Of a stretch of 64,000 nt of DNA, positions 23,419-34,807 are shown piece after piece. This stretch comes from Tetracentron sinense (lineage: Eukaryota > Streptophyta > Magnoliopsida > Trochodendrales > Trochodendraceae). The notes beneath the pieces were generated by a model, which worked only from the letters and a program-made list of their open reading frames with translations, was not told where the DNA came from and made no database searches. The stretch spans positions 6,436,434 through 6,500,433 of the forward strand of contig CM026573.1 of the NCBI GenBank assembly GCA_015143295.1. Direction: 5' to 3'. Numbering within the stretch: position 1 is the stretch's first letter; each line of letters starts with the position of its first letter. Position numbers and translations under genes: made by a program.

Positions 23419-24186
23419 TGTAATGGGTAAATTTCGTAAAACCCCAAGTATGGTAGTAACGAGCTTGTCCTCGGTGTGGTGTTATCGTTTGAGCTCATTT
23501 CCGTTGTCTCTTCGACAACGGGCCCGTTGTCATATAGACAACGAGAACGTTGTCCACCAAACAACGACCCTGTTATCTCATAGACAACGATTACGTCTTC
23601 ATTCTGACAACGTACTCGTTGTCTTATTGTCAACGACCCCGTACCCCAACACGTAATGAGATCCGGTGCTATTGCCCAGTCGCCTGGGACTGATCCTACC
23701 TCTACGATGGTAGGTGGGAAACACTGTCTTGGCATTAAATATAGCATTAAATGCCATTTAATGCTAGTCACCTCGGACGAGTTCCTACTCTATGCCTGCT
23801 CTCTTTTATATGCAGATGCGCGTGCAGTACGAATGACCGGGAGATCTATCTAAAATGATTATTGAAGTACACATCAGAGATTTGAGGTGTGCATGGTCAT
23901 CCATGGGTGCCTATGGCCATGGCGGGAGGGGCCTATAAGAACCTGTGAAAAACAGTGTGAAGCGACGGATTTTTTGAAGAGCTAAGACCCTCAAACTCTC
24001 TGCATTTTTTTTTACTGTTCATCATCTTCTCCACATACTGACTTTGGCATCGGAGTACAGGTCGGAGTGCACACCCTCCTCATCGCCTTGATCAACTGGC
24101 GGGGTCTTACTATTGTCTTTCAGCCTCACGACCGCAACTTGAGTTAACTTCTAATACGTGTAATCATCGGTAAAAATTCCCTCACA
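23419..24186 (+). repeat. 5' LTR of the gypsy element
   Basis: 768 bp, begins TGTAATGGG and ends CCCTCACA. It carries the palindrome array at 23502-23635 in the presumed U3 and a TATA-like CCTATAAGAACC near 23930. It matches the 3' LTR almost base for base. Confidence 0.93.
23502..23635 (+). promoter_or_regulatory. Six-unit palindrome array in the 5' LTR, 23-bp period
   Basis: Six consecutive 19-bp dyads of the form CGTTGTC-N5-GACAACG begin at 23502, 23525, 23548, 23571, 23594 and 23617, each separated by 4 bases. The arms are conserved (units 1 and 2 perfect, the others with one to three changes). The 5-bp loops and 4-bp linkers all differ. The array lies about 300-430 bp upstream of the TATA-like site, in presumed U3. 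The arm contains CGTTG, which fits the R2R3-MYB core CNGTTR. This looks like a set of dyad protein-binding sites. Confidence 0.8.
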
Positions 24187-24189
24187 AAA

Positions 24190-24909
24190 TTGGCGCCGTC
24201 TGTGGGAAATTTTAGCCGAACCCACCCTTTGCTCACACCACCTCTCCCGGTCAGCATGACAGACCAAACTCCTCAGTCTATCGTCGAAAACCAGCCCCCT
24301 CAAGCCATTTCCTGCACCCCTTCCGCCATGCAAACGTTCGCATCAGGCCAATCATCTGGACAACCAGAAAGGCTCATGACCATACCTGATCTCATCCTGT
24401 TACTATTACAACAACAACAGGCCACTCAGGCCCAGATAGTCAGCCAACAGCAGTCACTGCAGGAGCGGCTTGATGCTTTAGAGCATAGTAACTTGGAGAT
24501 CGATGACGAATCTCCTAAAGGGGGCTCTGTGACTCGTAAACTCAATTTCCCTTCTTCCCCTCCCCCCAAAGTAACAATCCCGATTTCGCCGTCTGCAACA
24601 GAGAATCTGGAGAGAAGATTCACTCTCACTTCTTCTACTGACGAGACTGCCTATCCTCGTTCTCTTGGTGCTCATGCTGAACAACGAGATCTCCGTGTCA
24701 GCAACGACGGGTTGAAGACAGGCTTAACCCTCAAGGACGTGGAAGCCCTGATCAATGCTCGAGTCAGAGGAGTGACGAGCGGGGCCTCTCTCGATCAATA
24801 CGCTCAGAAGAACAAAGACGAGGAGGAGACGTCCCCTTTTTCCAAGGAGATCGTCGAATCATATACCCCTCCATTGAACTGCAAACACAACGCACGGTGT
24901 TATTCGTAA
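24190..24909 (+). mobile_element. Gag-like N-terminal region of the gypsy element
   Basis: An open stretch begins soon after the primer-binding site, rich in Pro, Gln and Ser with a Gln-rich helix-like segment. This is typical of the start of Tat-lineage gag, which lacks sharp motifs here. Assignment is by position. Confidence 0.55.
24191..24208 (+). other. Primer-binding site of the gypsy element
   Basis: TGGCGCCGTCTGTGGGAA begins four bases after the 5' LTR, the place for the tRNA primer. This sequence is common in plant Ty3/gypsy elements; I do not assign the tRNA. Confidence 0.75.
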
Positions 24910-25815
24910 ATCAAGTGCCAAGCTGGATGACGGGCATAATAACTTATTTGAAGAATGAAATTCTCCCATTCGACACAAAGGAAGCAAGACGAATACAATA
25001 TAAAGCTCCCCGTTATACCCTTGTGGATGGGGAACTGTACCGTAAATCCTTTGGAGGACCCCTTTTGAGATGCGTGCATCCTGAAGACGTAGAGAAGATC
25101 TTAGCAGAGCTCCACGAAGGGATTTGCGGCATCCATTCGGGAGGACGGACTATCGCTCATCGTGCTCTGGGGCAAGGATATTTTTGGCCATACATGCAAG
25201 CTGACGCACAAAAGTACGTACAAAAATGCAGTCAGTGTCAGCGTCATGCTAAATTAATTCATGCCCCCGCTCAGGAACTCAACATCGTGTCTCAACCTTG
25301 GCCTTTCGCTCGCTGGGGACTTGATATCGTAGGACCCTTTCCTAAGGCTCCCGGTAATCTAACTTTTCTGCTAGTAGCCACGGATTACTTCTCCTGGTGG
25401 ATCGAGGCTGTTCCACTTGCGCGTATTAGAGAACAAGAAGTGAAGAAGTTCTTGTGAGAACATATTGTCTGTAGATTCGGCATTCCGCAGTCCATCATTT
25501 CTGATAACGGGAAGCAGTTCACAGGAAAACTCATTGCCGACTTTTACCGAGAGTTGAAAATCAAGCACATCTTCTCTTCTCTTTATTATCCTAAGGGGAA
25601 TGGCCTTGCCGAAGCAGCTAACAAGAACATTTTGAATGTCCTCAAAAGAAGACTGGAAGATTCCAAGGGAAAGTGGACCAGCGAGTTACATAATGCGTTG
25701 TGGGGATACAGGACAACACCGCGGAGCCCTACGAACGAGACCCCGTTCTCTTTGGCATACGGGACGGAGGCTGTTATTCCCACCGAAGTCTGCCTGCCAA
25801 CAACACGTTCCTGAA
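24897..25815 (+). mobile_element. Integrase region of the gypsy element
   Basis: Seen: the HHCC zinc-finger pattern (HEGICGIHSGGR ... KCSQCQRHA) and core-domain landmarks DIVGPFP, FYRELKIKHIFSS and NGLAEAANK. These are those of a Ty3/gypsy integrase. The region is fossil and not intact. Confidence 0.85.
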
Positions 25816-26740
25816 AGAAGCACGGAGAGAAAGACAAAAACGTCGAATTAATGGCTATTCATTTGGACTTGCTGGAAGAAAAGCAGGAAGATGCTAGTAT
25901 CCAGATGAAACGGTATCAACAACAGTTACGAAAGGCATACAACAAGAAAGTACGGAAAATGATTATTCAAGTCGTAGATCTCGTTCTTCGAAAAGTCTTC
26001 CAACATACACGAGAAGTCAATAGCGGAAAGCTGGGTCCCACTGGGAAGGGCCATACATCGTGGACCGTGTCGGGAGCCCCGGTGTGTACTACCTTAAAGA
26101 CCTACAAGGTAATGTAATTCAAAAGTCATGGAACGTCATGAATTTAAAGCAATTTTTCCAATAAAGTTGTGCGTTATGAGCATTTGCTGTGAGCATGTGA
26201 TCAATCGTTTTTATTTACATATCCAGTACTTGGTAAAATGTTATAGATGTGTTACCACAGCGGGTGTATTTCACACGAACAGGGTACTCACCACGGGACA
26301 CAGGTGGCTCATACAAAGGAATTGCCATCTGAGCATACTGGTGGCTTATACTAATGGAATGTCCTCTGAGCATGGTGTCCCACCACGAGTTACCACAAGT
26401 TCGTCTTTATGAAATGGACCATTTGTTGAAGTACGTCCGTAGTGTTAATCCGCGTATTTGAACGTAGAGTATGTCTGCATTCCAAGAAATAACCCTTGAC
26501 AACCCCTTATTAGAGTAATATAGTGAATTATATTCGTTATGAGAGGGGTATCCAATCACGAGTTAATTATATGTTATTTGTCTTATTTGAACGAGATGCC
26601 TATTCCGGATCGATCGGTTGCTACACGGTGACCACAAATGGAGATATATATAAAATTTACTAACAGGAGTCGAGCATCCGAATTGCCATGAGTACATCCA
26701 AAATAAAATATGAAAAGAAGGGGATAGGAAGGAGGAAAGA

Positions 26741-29155
26741 TCAATCTTCGTCAACTTCAACAACTACGACAGAGTCATCGGGAACGATCGGAACGTTGTC
26801 AGCAGTAACAGCGGTATCGGCGGAAGCAGTTTCAGCTGGAGCCTCGGGGAGAACGGGAGATGGTCCAATAGGTAACGGGGGTTGCCCCCCTCCTTGTACC
26901 TCGAGCTCTTCACCGAGCGGGAACTCCATGCCCACAGCCTCAGAACGAGTGGCCTCGTCCTTCGATTGCTGGGGAGACTCTACCAGTCGTCCCGATTCTC
27001 GGAGCTCGTTCATCAGCTCCCTCTCCGTCTCGACCCGATCTTCGGCTATCAGCCGTTCCATCTCTGTCTGGAAGTGGGCTCGAAGAGACTCCGTTAAAGC
27101 CTCCTTGGCGGCTTCAACCTCCTTGTCCCTCATGGCCGCGGCCTCCTCAAGCTGTTTGGCCAACGCTGCCTTCTCGGCCTCAGTCGCCTCTAGCAGTTGA
27201 TGGAGAGTGTTCACGATCTCGTCCATCTCGCTGATCCGAAGGACGGATCTCTCGGCCTGTTCCACCGCCGCCTTCTCTCCCTCCACCGCCTTACGGGCTT
27301 CGTCCCGAGCTTTGTCCCGTTGTTTCACGACCGTGGCAATCGTGCCTTTAGCAGCCCGCAGGTCAGCTCTAACGGACATCAACTCGTGGTTCAGCCGTTT
27401 CACGTCCTCGGCCCCCCTCTTCTCCAGGTCGATGATTTTGTCCCTCAGCGCATTGGCATTACGCCTGTTTTCGGTGGTGATTTCGTACATCCCGGCGAGC
27501 ATGTTGCCCAGCTAAAAAAAAAGGGGGGGGGGGAAGAGAGAGAGATGCTATAAAAAAAAAACGTACCGTGGCAACAGCTCGACTCGCGGCACTGAATATC
27601 CCCATCCAGTGCATGTCTCTCGTTGTGGCTATATCCGCTGGGAGTCTCATCGCCAACATCATCGATGTGGCAACGGAGTCGTGTTCCATCGCCGAATGTA
27701 CGACGGTAGGACGAGCATATCCTCGGGGGAAGACGGGATTCCATAGCTCGGCGGGGCCCCCCATGGTAATCCTCTCTCGAGGAGGGGCAGGAAATGGAGG
27801 AACAGAAGACGGGGAAGCGGAAGATGAAGCCACGTTTGCGGCTAGTGAGGAAGTAGAGGCCGGGACAACCACATGGGCAGTAAAGTTGGGAGGAGCAATA
27901 ACAGCCGTATCTGCCACAGTAGACGGAGCAGCTACGATAGCCACGGGAGGGCCGGTGCTAACAATTGGAGGCTCCTCCGCGGGGATACCACTTCCCTCGC
28001 CGAATGTTGCAGCTTGAGTAGGAAACACCTCGGCGGACTCCCGTTCTTGAACCCTCTGGTCGTGCTCCGCCTCTCGCCAAGCTTTTTTTGCCTTCAGGGC
28101 TTTGAGAGCTTCTTCCCTCTCTCTTTTCTCCGTCTTCTTATCCGCCGCGGAGAGACGGGAGGGACGAGAAGGGCGGGGAGGACGAGTCAGCATCGGAGCC
28201 TGTGAGGATCGCTGTGATAAGGTATGTTGGTCAGCCATGTCTTCCTCTATCTCCTCGTCAAGGAAAGCTATCGGCCCGAGCGGTCTCTGAGGCGGTGGAT
28301 GAGCTGGTCGGCATGGCTTTCTAGGTAAGGTCCCTGCCTCTACAGCGGACCCTGTCTCTTGAGCAGAGGACGGCGTCCAGGTGACGTAATCGTCCCCTTT
28401 ATCGATGCGAACTTTCCGAAGCGCGTACTCTTCTTCCGCGGAAAGTTCAGAGAAACGTGGCTTAGAAATCTCTGCAGAAAGAGCGAAACGTTATTAGCCA
28501 TGTAATAGGAATACGTTTTCAGAACAGACAACGGAAAACGATTCAAAAGTAACAGACCTGAAGTAAATTCGTGGGGAACAGGACGGGCAGTCTCTGCCCT
28601 CCAAGCTCCGGAGACCACGAAAGGCATCTCCTTCCAGTCCCGTTCCACATCAGGGAGGTGTGTGATGATATCGGGGATCCTGGGTTTTTGACTCCAGGTG
28701 AAGTACGTTTTCTTTCCCTCCTCATCAGCCCCCCGACATTTCACGACATGGCTGAAGTGGAAGACGTGCCTGACCTCTATGTTGTACCCGTCTCTGTTGA
28801 ACTTGTCCATCAGAGACATGTATTTGTAGAACTTCGGGTGCATTTGCCCCGGGGCAATTTGAAGGACGGACAGGACGAAGTCCGCAATGAGAGATAAGGG
28901 AAATCGAAGTCCAGTCTCGAACTGGGCGAGGTAGACGATAGTGCAGGAAGAACGGTGGTCTGGAAGAACGTCTTCTTCCTTAAAATGAATGTGGACATGA
29001 GGGGGAATTTGGTAAAAGGCTCTTTAATGGTCAAGAGCGTATTTGACAACTGTTTTGGTTTTGGGTTTAGAAACGCTGGTAATAATACCGTGAGGGGCAC
29101 TGCCTGAACAACTGGCTTCATCGGCACTATCTATTCTAACAACTTCGGCAGACAT
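26741..29155 (-). mobile_element. Antisense gene region of the Tat-like element
   Basis: Lying between integrase and the 3' LTR on the minus strand. Several open stretches occur. Near 28840-28340 a block resembles the 'putative gypsy type transposon' family (PF04195-like; FYKYMSLMDKF, HVFHFSHVV). Near 27500-26741 there is a long Glu/Ala/Lys/Arg-rich coiled-coil. A start in strong context (CCACCATG) lies at 29155. Members of this lineage are known to carry such an antisense ORF of unsettled function, in some cases with introns. The region is a fossil part and its coding state is not resolved here. Confidence 0.6.
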
Positions 29156-29405
29156 GGTGGCAAACAAGTATAACAAAAAAATATAGGAAAACGACCACAT
29201 AACAAAAGAAGAGATGGATGAAAGAGGTTAAACTGAGCACAAAAGAAAAGAGGAGAATCTTACCAAAAACTGTATATCTAGGAAGCAAGGAGCACAGCAA
29301 GAGAAGAGAGAAGAGCAGAGCAGCAGACCGTCGGTGAGAAGAATTTTCGGCAGAATAGCAGAACGCAAGAATTCAAGCGAAGAAGATGAAGTACCAGGCC
29401 TTCAG

Positions 29406-29415
29406 TATTTATAGA
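29406..29415 (-). promoter_or_regulatory. Antisense TATA box for the minus-strand gene of the gypsy element
   Basis: On the minus strand TCTATAAATA lies about 250 bases upstream of the CCACCATG start at 29155. It is a good TATA consensus for a separate antisense promoter between the antisense ORF and the 3' LTR. Confidence 0.5.
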
Positions 29416-29746
29416 CCAATCCATAACTCGAAGGACGATAATGACCTCGATCTATACCGTACGCGTATCCACGCATGCAGACAACGTGAAGGGCAGGATG
29501 GTCTTCTGACCGAGTTAAGTAATCGTCGGGTAAAACGAAGCGTCTGAAAGATAATGATGACAGCCTGCCAAACATTTATGAGGTATGACGTTTCGGCACG
29601 CGCAATACAGCTGGCACGACGCTACGTCTTCGCGTGCAGAATACGTGACCTATCGCCATTCTGAGGTTAGCAGTATCTTCTCCTCCGTCGTTTCGCTATA
29701 TTTATGACACTCTGAACCATGTTCAAAGTATCATAAATGGGCAATT

Positions 29747-30514
29747 TGTAATGGGTAAATTTCGTAAAACTCCAAGTATGGTAGTAACGAGCTTGTCCTC
29801 GGTGTGGTGTTATCGTTTGAGCTCATTTCCGTTGTCTCTTCGACAACGGGCCCGTTGTCATATAGACAACGAGAACGTTGTCCACCGAACAACGACCCCG
29901 TTATCTCATAGACAACGATCACGTCTTCATTCTGACAACGTACTCGTTGTCTTATTGTCAACGACCCCGTACCCCAACACGTAATGAGATCCCGTGCTAT
30001 TGCCCAGTCGCCTGGGACTGATCCTACCTCTACGATGGTAGGTGGGAAACACTGTCTTGGCATTAAATATAGCATTAAATGTCATTTAATGCTAGTCACA
30101 TCGGACGAGTTCCTACTCTATGCCTGCTCTCTTTTATATGCAGATGCGCGTGCAGTACGAATGACCGGGAGATCTATCTAAAATGATTATTGAAGTACAC
30201 ATCAGAGATTTGAGATGTGCATGGTCATCCATGGGTGCCTATGGCCATGGCGGGAGGGGCCTATAAGAACCTGTGAAAAACAGTGTGAAGCGACAGATTT
30301 TTTGAAGAGCTAAGACCCTCAAACTCTCTGCATTTTTTTTTACTGTTCATCATCTTCTCCACATACTGACTTTGGCATCGGAGTACAGGTCGGAGTGCAC
30401 ACCCTCCTCGTCGCCTTGATCAACTGGCGGGGTCTTACTATTGTCTTTCAGCCTCACGACCGCAACTTGAGTTAACTTCTAATACGTGTAATCATCGGTA
30501 AAAATTCTCTCAGA
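29747..30514 (+). repeat. 3' LTR of the gypsy element
   Basis: 768 bp, same length as the 5' LTR, beginning TGTAATGGG. It is followed by the target duplication GAAAG at 30515-30519. It carries the same six-palindrome array at 29830-29963. Confidence 0.93.
29830..29963 (+). promoter_or_regulatory. Six-unit palindrome array in the 3' LTR
   Basis: Counterpart of the array at 23502. Unit 4 here has CGTTATC where the 5' copy has TGTTATC, so this copy is one step nearer the consensus arm. The array would also be present as six hairpins in the 3' end of the element's RNA. Confidence 0.75.
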
Positions 30515-30519
30515 GAAAG

Positions 30520-31060
30520 CAATTCCAAATTTAGACATTAAAGTAAGATGGTCAATTGAGATGTTTAAATATGCTCAAATGCTAATGATATACTTGGATT
30601 TGTACTTAGTTGAAGGTTCTAAAACGGAATGACAATATTAAAGTGTTTAGAAATAGTAGGGAAAAATTTGATACCACAGTTCTAAGCATTACGACTTTCA
30701 AATAAAATAAATTGACATAATATAATTTATATTGCTAACTTCAAATATCTAGGATAAAACATTGATGATCCTAAATAAAAGTTGTTTGTTGCTTAGGTTT
30801 TTTTTTTTTTCCTTTTTATGCTAGGTTGATCTACCAATCCATGTGTTTGGTCTAGTTGCTTTGACGACAATCTCGGCCGAGTCATTAATAGTGAGGGGGC
30901 GAAGGAGCAAGCCTTCAATGTTGGAGACTTTGCTTCACCCTTTAGTACAGAGAGAGAGAGAGTGGTTGTACTACAAATCAGGAAAATTTGGTTATGATTA
31001 TTATTTTTGTTAATCAAGATACTGAAGACAAAAAAAAGAAAAAAACAAGGGTCTAAATCG
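30520..31060. other. AT-rich intergenic, no gene seen
   Basis: A short GA microsatellite near 30950 and A-runs; no coding or RNA signal. Confidence 0.4.
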
Positions 31061-31520
31061 ACTGTTAAAGAATGACACTTCCATGTGAAGAGGCTCAACC
31101 CCACGTCACAAAACAGCACCAACTTGCAATAGCCTAATTAGAATCTGTCCCCCACCCACCCATGTGGATGTGGGGTGTCTCCCCCCATTTTCTCTCCCCA
31201 TTCAAAGTCCAATCTCAAAGAGCTCCTTCTCCAGAAGTCAGTTCAAAATTGGAAGCATCTTCTTCTATTTGGCTTAATTTCCATTACTATCACATAATAG
31301 AATAAAGGGTACAACGCATGTATCTAATCAGAGAGTTTTAACTAATATCCAAGTATTCAACTCTTAGACAATCTCACCGTTGGGAGAATCAAGACAATAT
31401 CCACAAAATATCTGTAATAGAATAGCTTAATGCTTCTGTTTAATTTGATCTTAACCATCTTATAACCATGCAATATCAAGGACCCACAGAAATGCTGCAA
31501 TGAATCATACCATAATTTTA

Positions 31521-31690
31521 CCCCCGGGGGTGTGGACTAGTGGTCGTGGGATGAACCGTAAACCCGGAGGTCCTACGATTGAATTTGGATGCACTCATGT
31601 TGCGTGTCTGCCTGGGGGTATCCCTGGGCGACTCGTGGGGATTAGTCGGAATCTTGAGCAATGGACACCCCACGGTTAACCAAAAAAAAC
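31521..31690 (+). mobile_element. tRNA-derived SINE with 15-bp TSD (unit 1)
   Basis: A box-A-like GTGGACTAGTGGTCGTGGG and a box-B-like GGTCCTACGATTGAATT are spaced as in a tRNA-derived SINE. The body ends CCCCACGGTTAACC plus A-run. Perfect direct repeats CATACCATAATTTTA flank it (31506-31520 and 31691-31705). About 170 bp. Confidence 0.85.
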
Positions 31691-33602
31691 CATACCATAA
31701 TTTTATCCATTTCCCACTTAGAGAAAAACTCTTCTATAAGGTAACTAACACCTGTTTTTGGTACTAGATTCCACCGTATCCACTAAAAATAGGAATTTCA
31801 AATTTTTTTTTTTGAATTAGAAAAACACAAAAATTGGTAGGAATAATTCATTTCTAAAGCAATTACTATTGCAAAAGAGATGGTTATTGCTTTAACTGAT
31901 TACACAAATAATCAGGAAAAAAAAGGAGCGCTCACAATGGCAATATGACAATTTTTTAAAATCTTGAGCGTGGGGCTAGCATTCCCATTTGAATTAGAGT
32001 TAATCAAATGAGTCGGGATCATCTCTGGCATAATTAGCTAGAGAGAACGTCTTTGGCTTTTACTAGGACACTTATTATCATTCTAAAAATCAAGTACAAA
32101 AGTCATTAAGGGTTAAAGTCTCTTAACTAGAGTCAAAAGGACATGTCGAGCTATAAAGACCAAGTTCTTATCTTCTTGGTCTATAGTACTAAATGCAATT
32201 GTTCTTGGGAGACAATATAAACTGTTCCACCTGGAGTCATATCATTAATGCTTTGAAAAGGAAGGTCTAAGAGAGTGTTTGAAAATTTACCATCTCCTTC
32301 CACCAATGTGACAGTATCTGTTCACATTAGATAACTATTCTCAAGAGTGATGCTCAATCTGACAAACATGTGAGAACTTTGGAAAGTTGTTGGCATGAGT
32401 ATTGTTCCTTGAAAAGGTGGTTGGGACGACATAGTTAAGGGAGTCATTTGTATTACTTCATTTATATTATTTTCTTTGCAATTATTGTATTTTGTTAATT
32501 GGTAATAAACTGATATTTATCAATAAAAAAAATTTGTAGTCAAATAATAAAGCCCCATTTTTTTTTTGGTAAGAATAAATCCCCCATTTCAAAGTCCAAC
32601 AAAGGTTCAAAGTAACAATCAAGTAGTGGCATAAAAGACATTAATGAGATCTGCGTGATACACATGTGTGAGAGGGAGAGATGTGAGAAAATATGGAATG
32701 ATAAAGCAAAGTAGAGTGGACAATTACCTTTAAATTTGTAAAATATTTTAAGTTAAAAGATAATTTTATCATTTTTAAATTATCAATCTATATTTTTAAA
32801 GAATCTTCATTATAGTAGCCATTTTCTTTATTTATGATAACAAAGATATAAATGTAACGGTAATTTTGTTTAATCAACATTTATAAATGTCTTTTCTCAT
32901 TATAACAGTGAAGATAAAGAAGATATATCTATAAGGGTAATTTTGTCATTCACATTATAATAGTGAAAGAGATATAGGTGTAAGGGTAATTTGACCAATT
33001 GTAATTATAGCAAAGATAAAGAAAAGATATAAGTGAAAGAATACTTTTATATAAGGGACCATCAACTTTCCTTAAGACAGGCCCTTTGGAGTGGTTGCTT
33101 GGACTTACCTTTGTGACACCTTAGCGGCTACCTTAGGTTGACTGTGTGTGTTATACTTACATGATATCATTTCAAAAAAAAAAAAAAGTACTTTTATCAT
33201 ATTCTCATAATAAAAGTAGAGAAGATAAAAATAATGGTATTTTCGTCAATAGTGACAAAATTCAATTAATATTATTTTTAAGGCCCCTATTTTCAAAGGG
33301 TAAATTTGTCAATAATTTAGTAAAGATAGAGAATATATAAATGAAAGGTAATTTTATCTTTCTTATTATAATAGTTGAAAATATAAGTGTAAGATTGGAT
33401 TTTGTTAATAGTGACAATTCAATCAAAGTTTTTAAGAGAGTGAGTGAATCATAACCAAAGTTAATATTTTTTATTATAAAAACCAACGTTAAATTATTTA
33501 ACCCTAAGGGTGAGTGAATCTTAACCACAATTAATAAGTGTTAAAGAGAGCACCTGGAGAGTTGGGGAAGTGTATGCGTACCACCCAACAAAACATGCGC
33601 AT

Positions 33603-33752
33603 GCTAATAGATTACATGTATAGTTATGATATGCATGAGATGCACCATATCATTACCATCATCATTCTAAACTCAAATCTTTCCAATTGGGATGATGGTA
33701 ATGATATGATGCATCTCATGCATATCATAACCATATATGTACTCTATTACAT
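33603..33752. mobile_element. Hairpin MITE present only in duplication unit 1
   Basis: Arms of about 60 bases are near-perfect inverses: TTATGATATGCATGAGATGC on the left and its complement near 33714-33733, with CATTACCATCATC mirrored beside the 20-base loop. Unit 2 at about 37312-37316 has the uninterrupted site (ATGCGAATGTATGCCATCACC). The insertion therefore postdates the duplication or was lost cleanly from unit 2. Confidence 0.75.
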
Positions 33753-34349
33753 GCATGCCATCACCTCTTTAATTAAACGAGATAGGATCATAGCCAATTA
33801 CAATTGACTTAAAGAGAATTCAATTGCATATGTGGCCAATGTACATTGGATGATGGAAAAAGAATGGGAAATTCAATTTCATTTTTTTTTTCTTTACCAA
33901 TCAACATTTGCCTCGTATGCAATTGAGTTCTCTTGAATTCAATTGCAATTGACAGTGATCCTATCTCTGGTTAAATACCTTGTTAAATACCTTCTCATGT
34001 GTACGACAAATAGGCTATGCCCTAGAATAAATCTTGAAAGGATCATTTTGTCATTTTATCTTCACTATTTTCTATTTTAATGGGAGCGGCAGGCTGTGCC
34101 TGATTTTTCTGAAATTCTTAAACTACCCTTATATAAAACAAAACTTTGATTTAATATTTTACTTTAATTCTCAAACTACCTCTTGCTCATTTATCTATTT
34201 AAATAATAGAATCACAGCCAATCGCAATTGAACTCAGGGAGAGTTCAATCGCACATGCGGGGTTAACACGTGTTCCTTTTAACTCCTATTAACTGTGGTT
34301 AACTCCTTCCCCTGCCTCTCACTTGCCACCTGCTAGTATCTTTACTATT

Positions 34350-34500
34350 ATAGTGGGTGAGGCAGGCGTGGATGATTTTTTCGAAATTTTCATACTATGC
34401 TTATATAAAAACAAAATTTTGATTTAATGTTTTGCTTTGAAACCCAAACTACCCCTTGCATTTGATTTCCAAATTACCCCTTGCTCATCAATCTATTTAG
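34350..34500. repeat. Helitron-like fragment at the end of unit 1
   Basis: Begins ATCTTTACTATTATAGTGGG straight after a CACCTGCTAG end, the head-to-tail layout seen in Helitron-like tandem copies. The equivalent segments in unit 2 are at about 37640-38173. Confidence 0.4.
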
Positions 34501-34629
34501 AACTGTTAAAGAATGACACTTCCATGTGAAGAGGCTTAACCCCACGTCACAAAACAGCACCAACTTGCAATAGCCTGATTAGAATCTGTCTCCCCCCCAC
34601 CCCCCCCCCCATGTGGATGTGGCGTGTCT

Positions 34630-34656
34630 CCCCCCCCCCCCCCCCCCCCCCCCCCC
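34630..34656 (+). repeat. Poly-C run of 27
   Basis: An uninterrupted run of C, with a shorter C-run just before it. Unit 1 has only short C stretches at the same place (31148-31190), so the run expanded after the duplication or is a sequencing artefact. Confidence 0.7.
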
Positions 34657-34807
34657 ATTTTCTCTCCCCATTCAAAGTCCAATCTCAAAGAGCTCCTTCT
34701 CCATAAGTCAGTTCCAAATTGGAAGCATCTTCTTCCATTTGGCTTAATTTCCATTACTATCACATAATAGAATAAAGGTACAACTCATGCTTGGGGGAAT
34801 CAAGACA

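Larger units (their letters stand above)
23414..30519 (+). mobile_element. Ty3/gypsy LTR retrotransposon, Tat-like, young but broken
   Basis: The element has two 768-bp LTRs (TG...CA type), a 5-bp target duplication GAAAG (23414-23418 and 30515-30519) and a primer-binding site at 24191. Parts seen are a gag-like N-terminal region, an integrase region (zinc finger and catalytic core motifs) and, antisense, a gene region near the 3' LTR. No reverse transcriptase or RNase H domain was recognised. An antisense gene between integrase and the 3' LTR is known in the Tat lineage (Grande, Retand and relatives). The two LTRs differ at about 12 positions by eye (about 1.6%). That suggests insertion roughly 0.6 million years ago at 1.3e-8 per site per year, or older with slower rates for woody plants. 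It looks broken, with a few breaks. Confidence 0.9.
31061..34501. repeat. Segmental tandem duplication, unit 1
   Basis: Starts ACTGTTAAAGAATGACACTT and runs about 3.4 kb until the same words recur at 34502. The order of landmarks is shared with unit 2: a poly-C-like stretch, a SINE, A/T-rich repeats, a 13455-type MITE arm and then Helitron-like pieces. By eye the units are roughly 90% alike apart from indels. Unit 1 alone carries a hairpin MITE at 33603-33752. No gene is recognised within it. Confidence 0.85.

Noticed and set aside
23502-23635. CRISPR-like array
   Set aside because: Short regular palindromes with variable spacers look superficially similar, but the spacers are only 4-5 bp, the host is a plant and the array sits in an LTR.
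26688-28290. Long plus-strand open frames rich in Ser, Thr and Arg
   Set aside because: They are shadows of the minus-strand antisense gene region of the gypsy element; the minus strand has the coiled-coil and family-like block.
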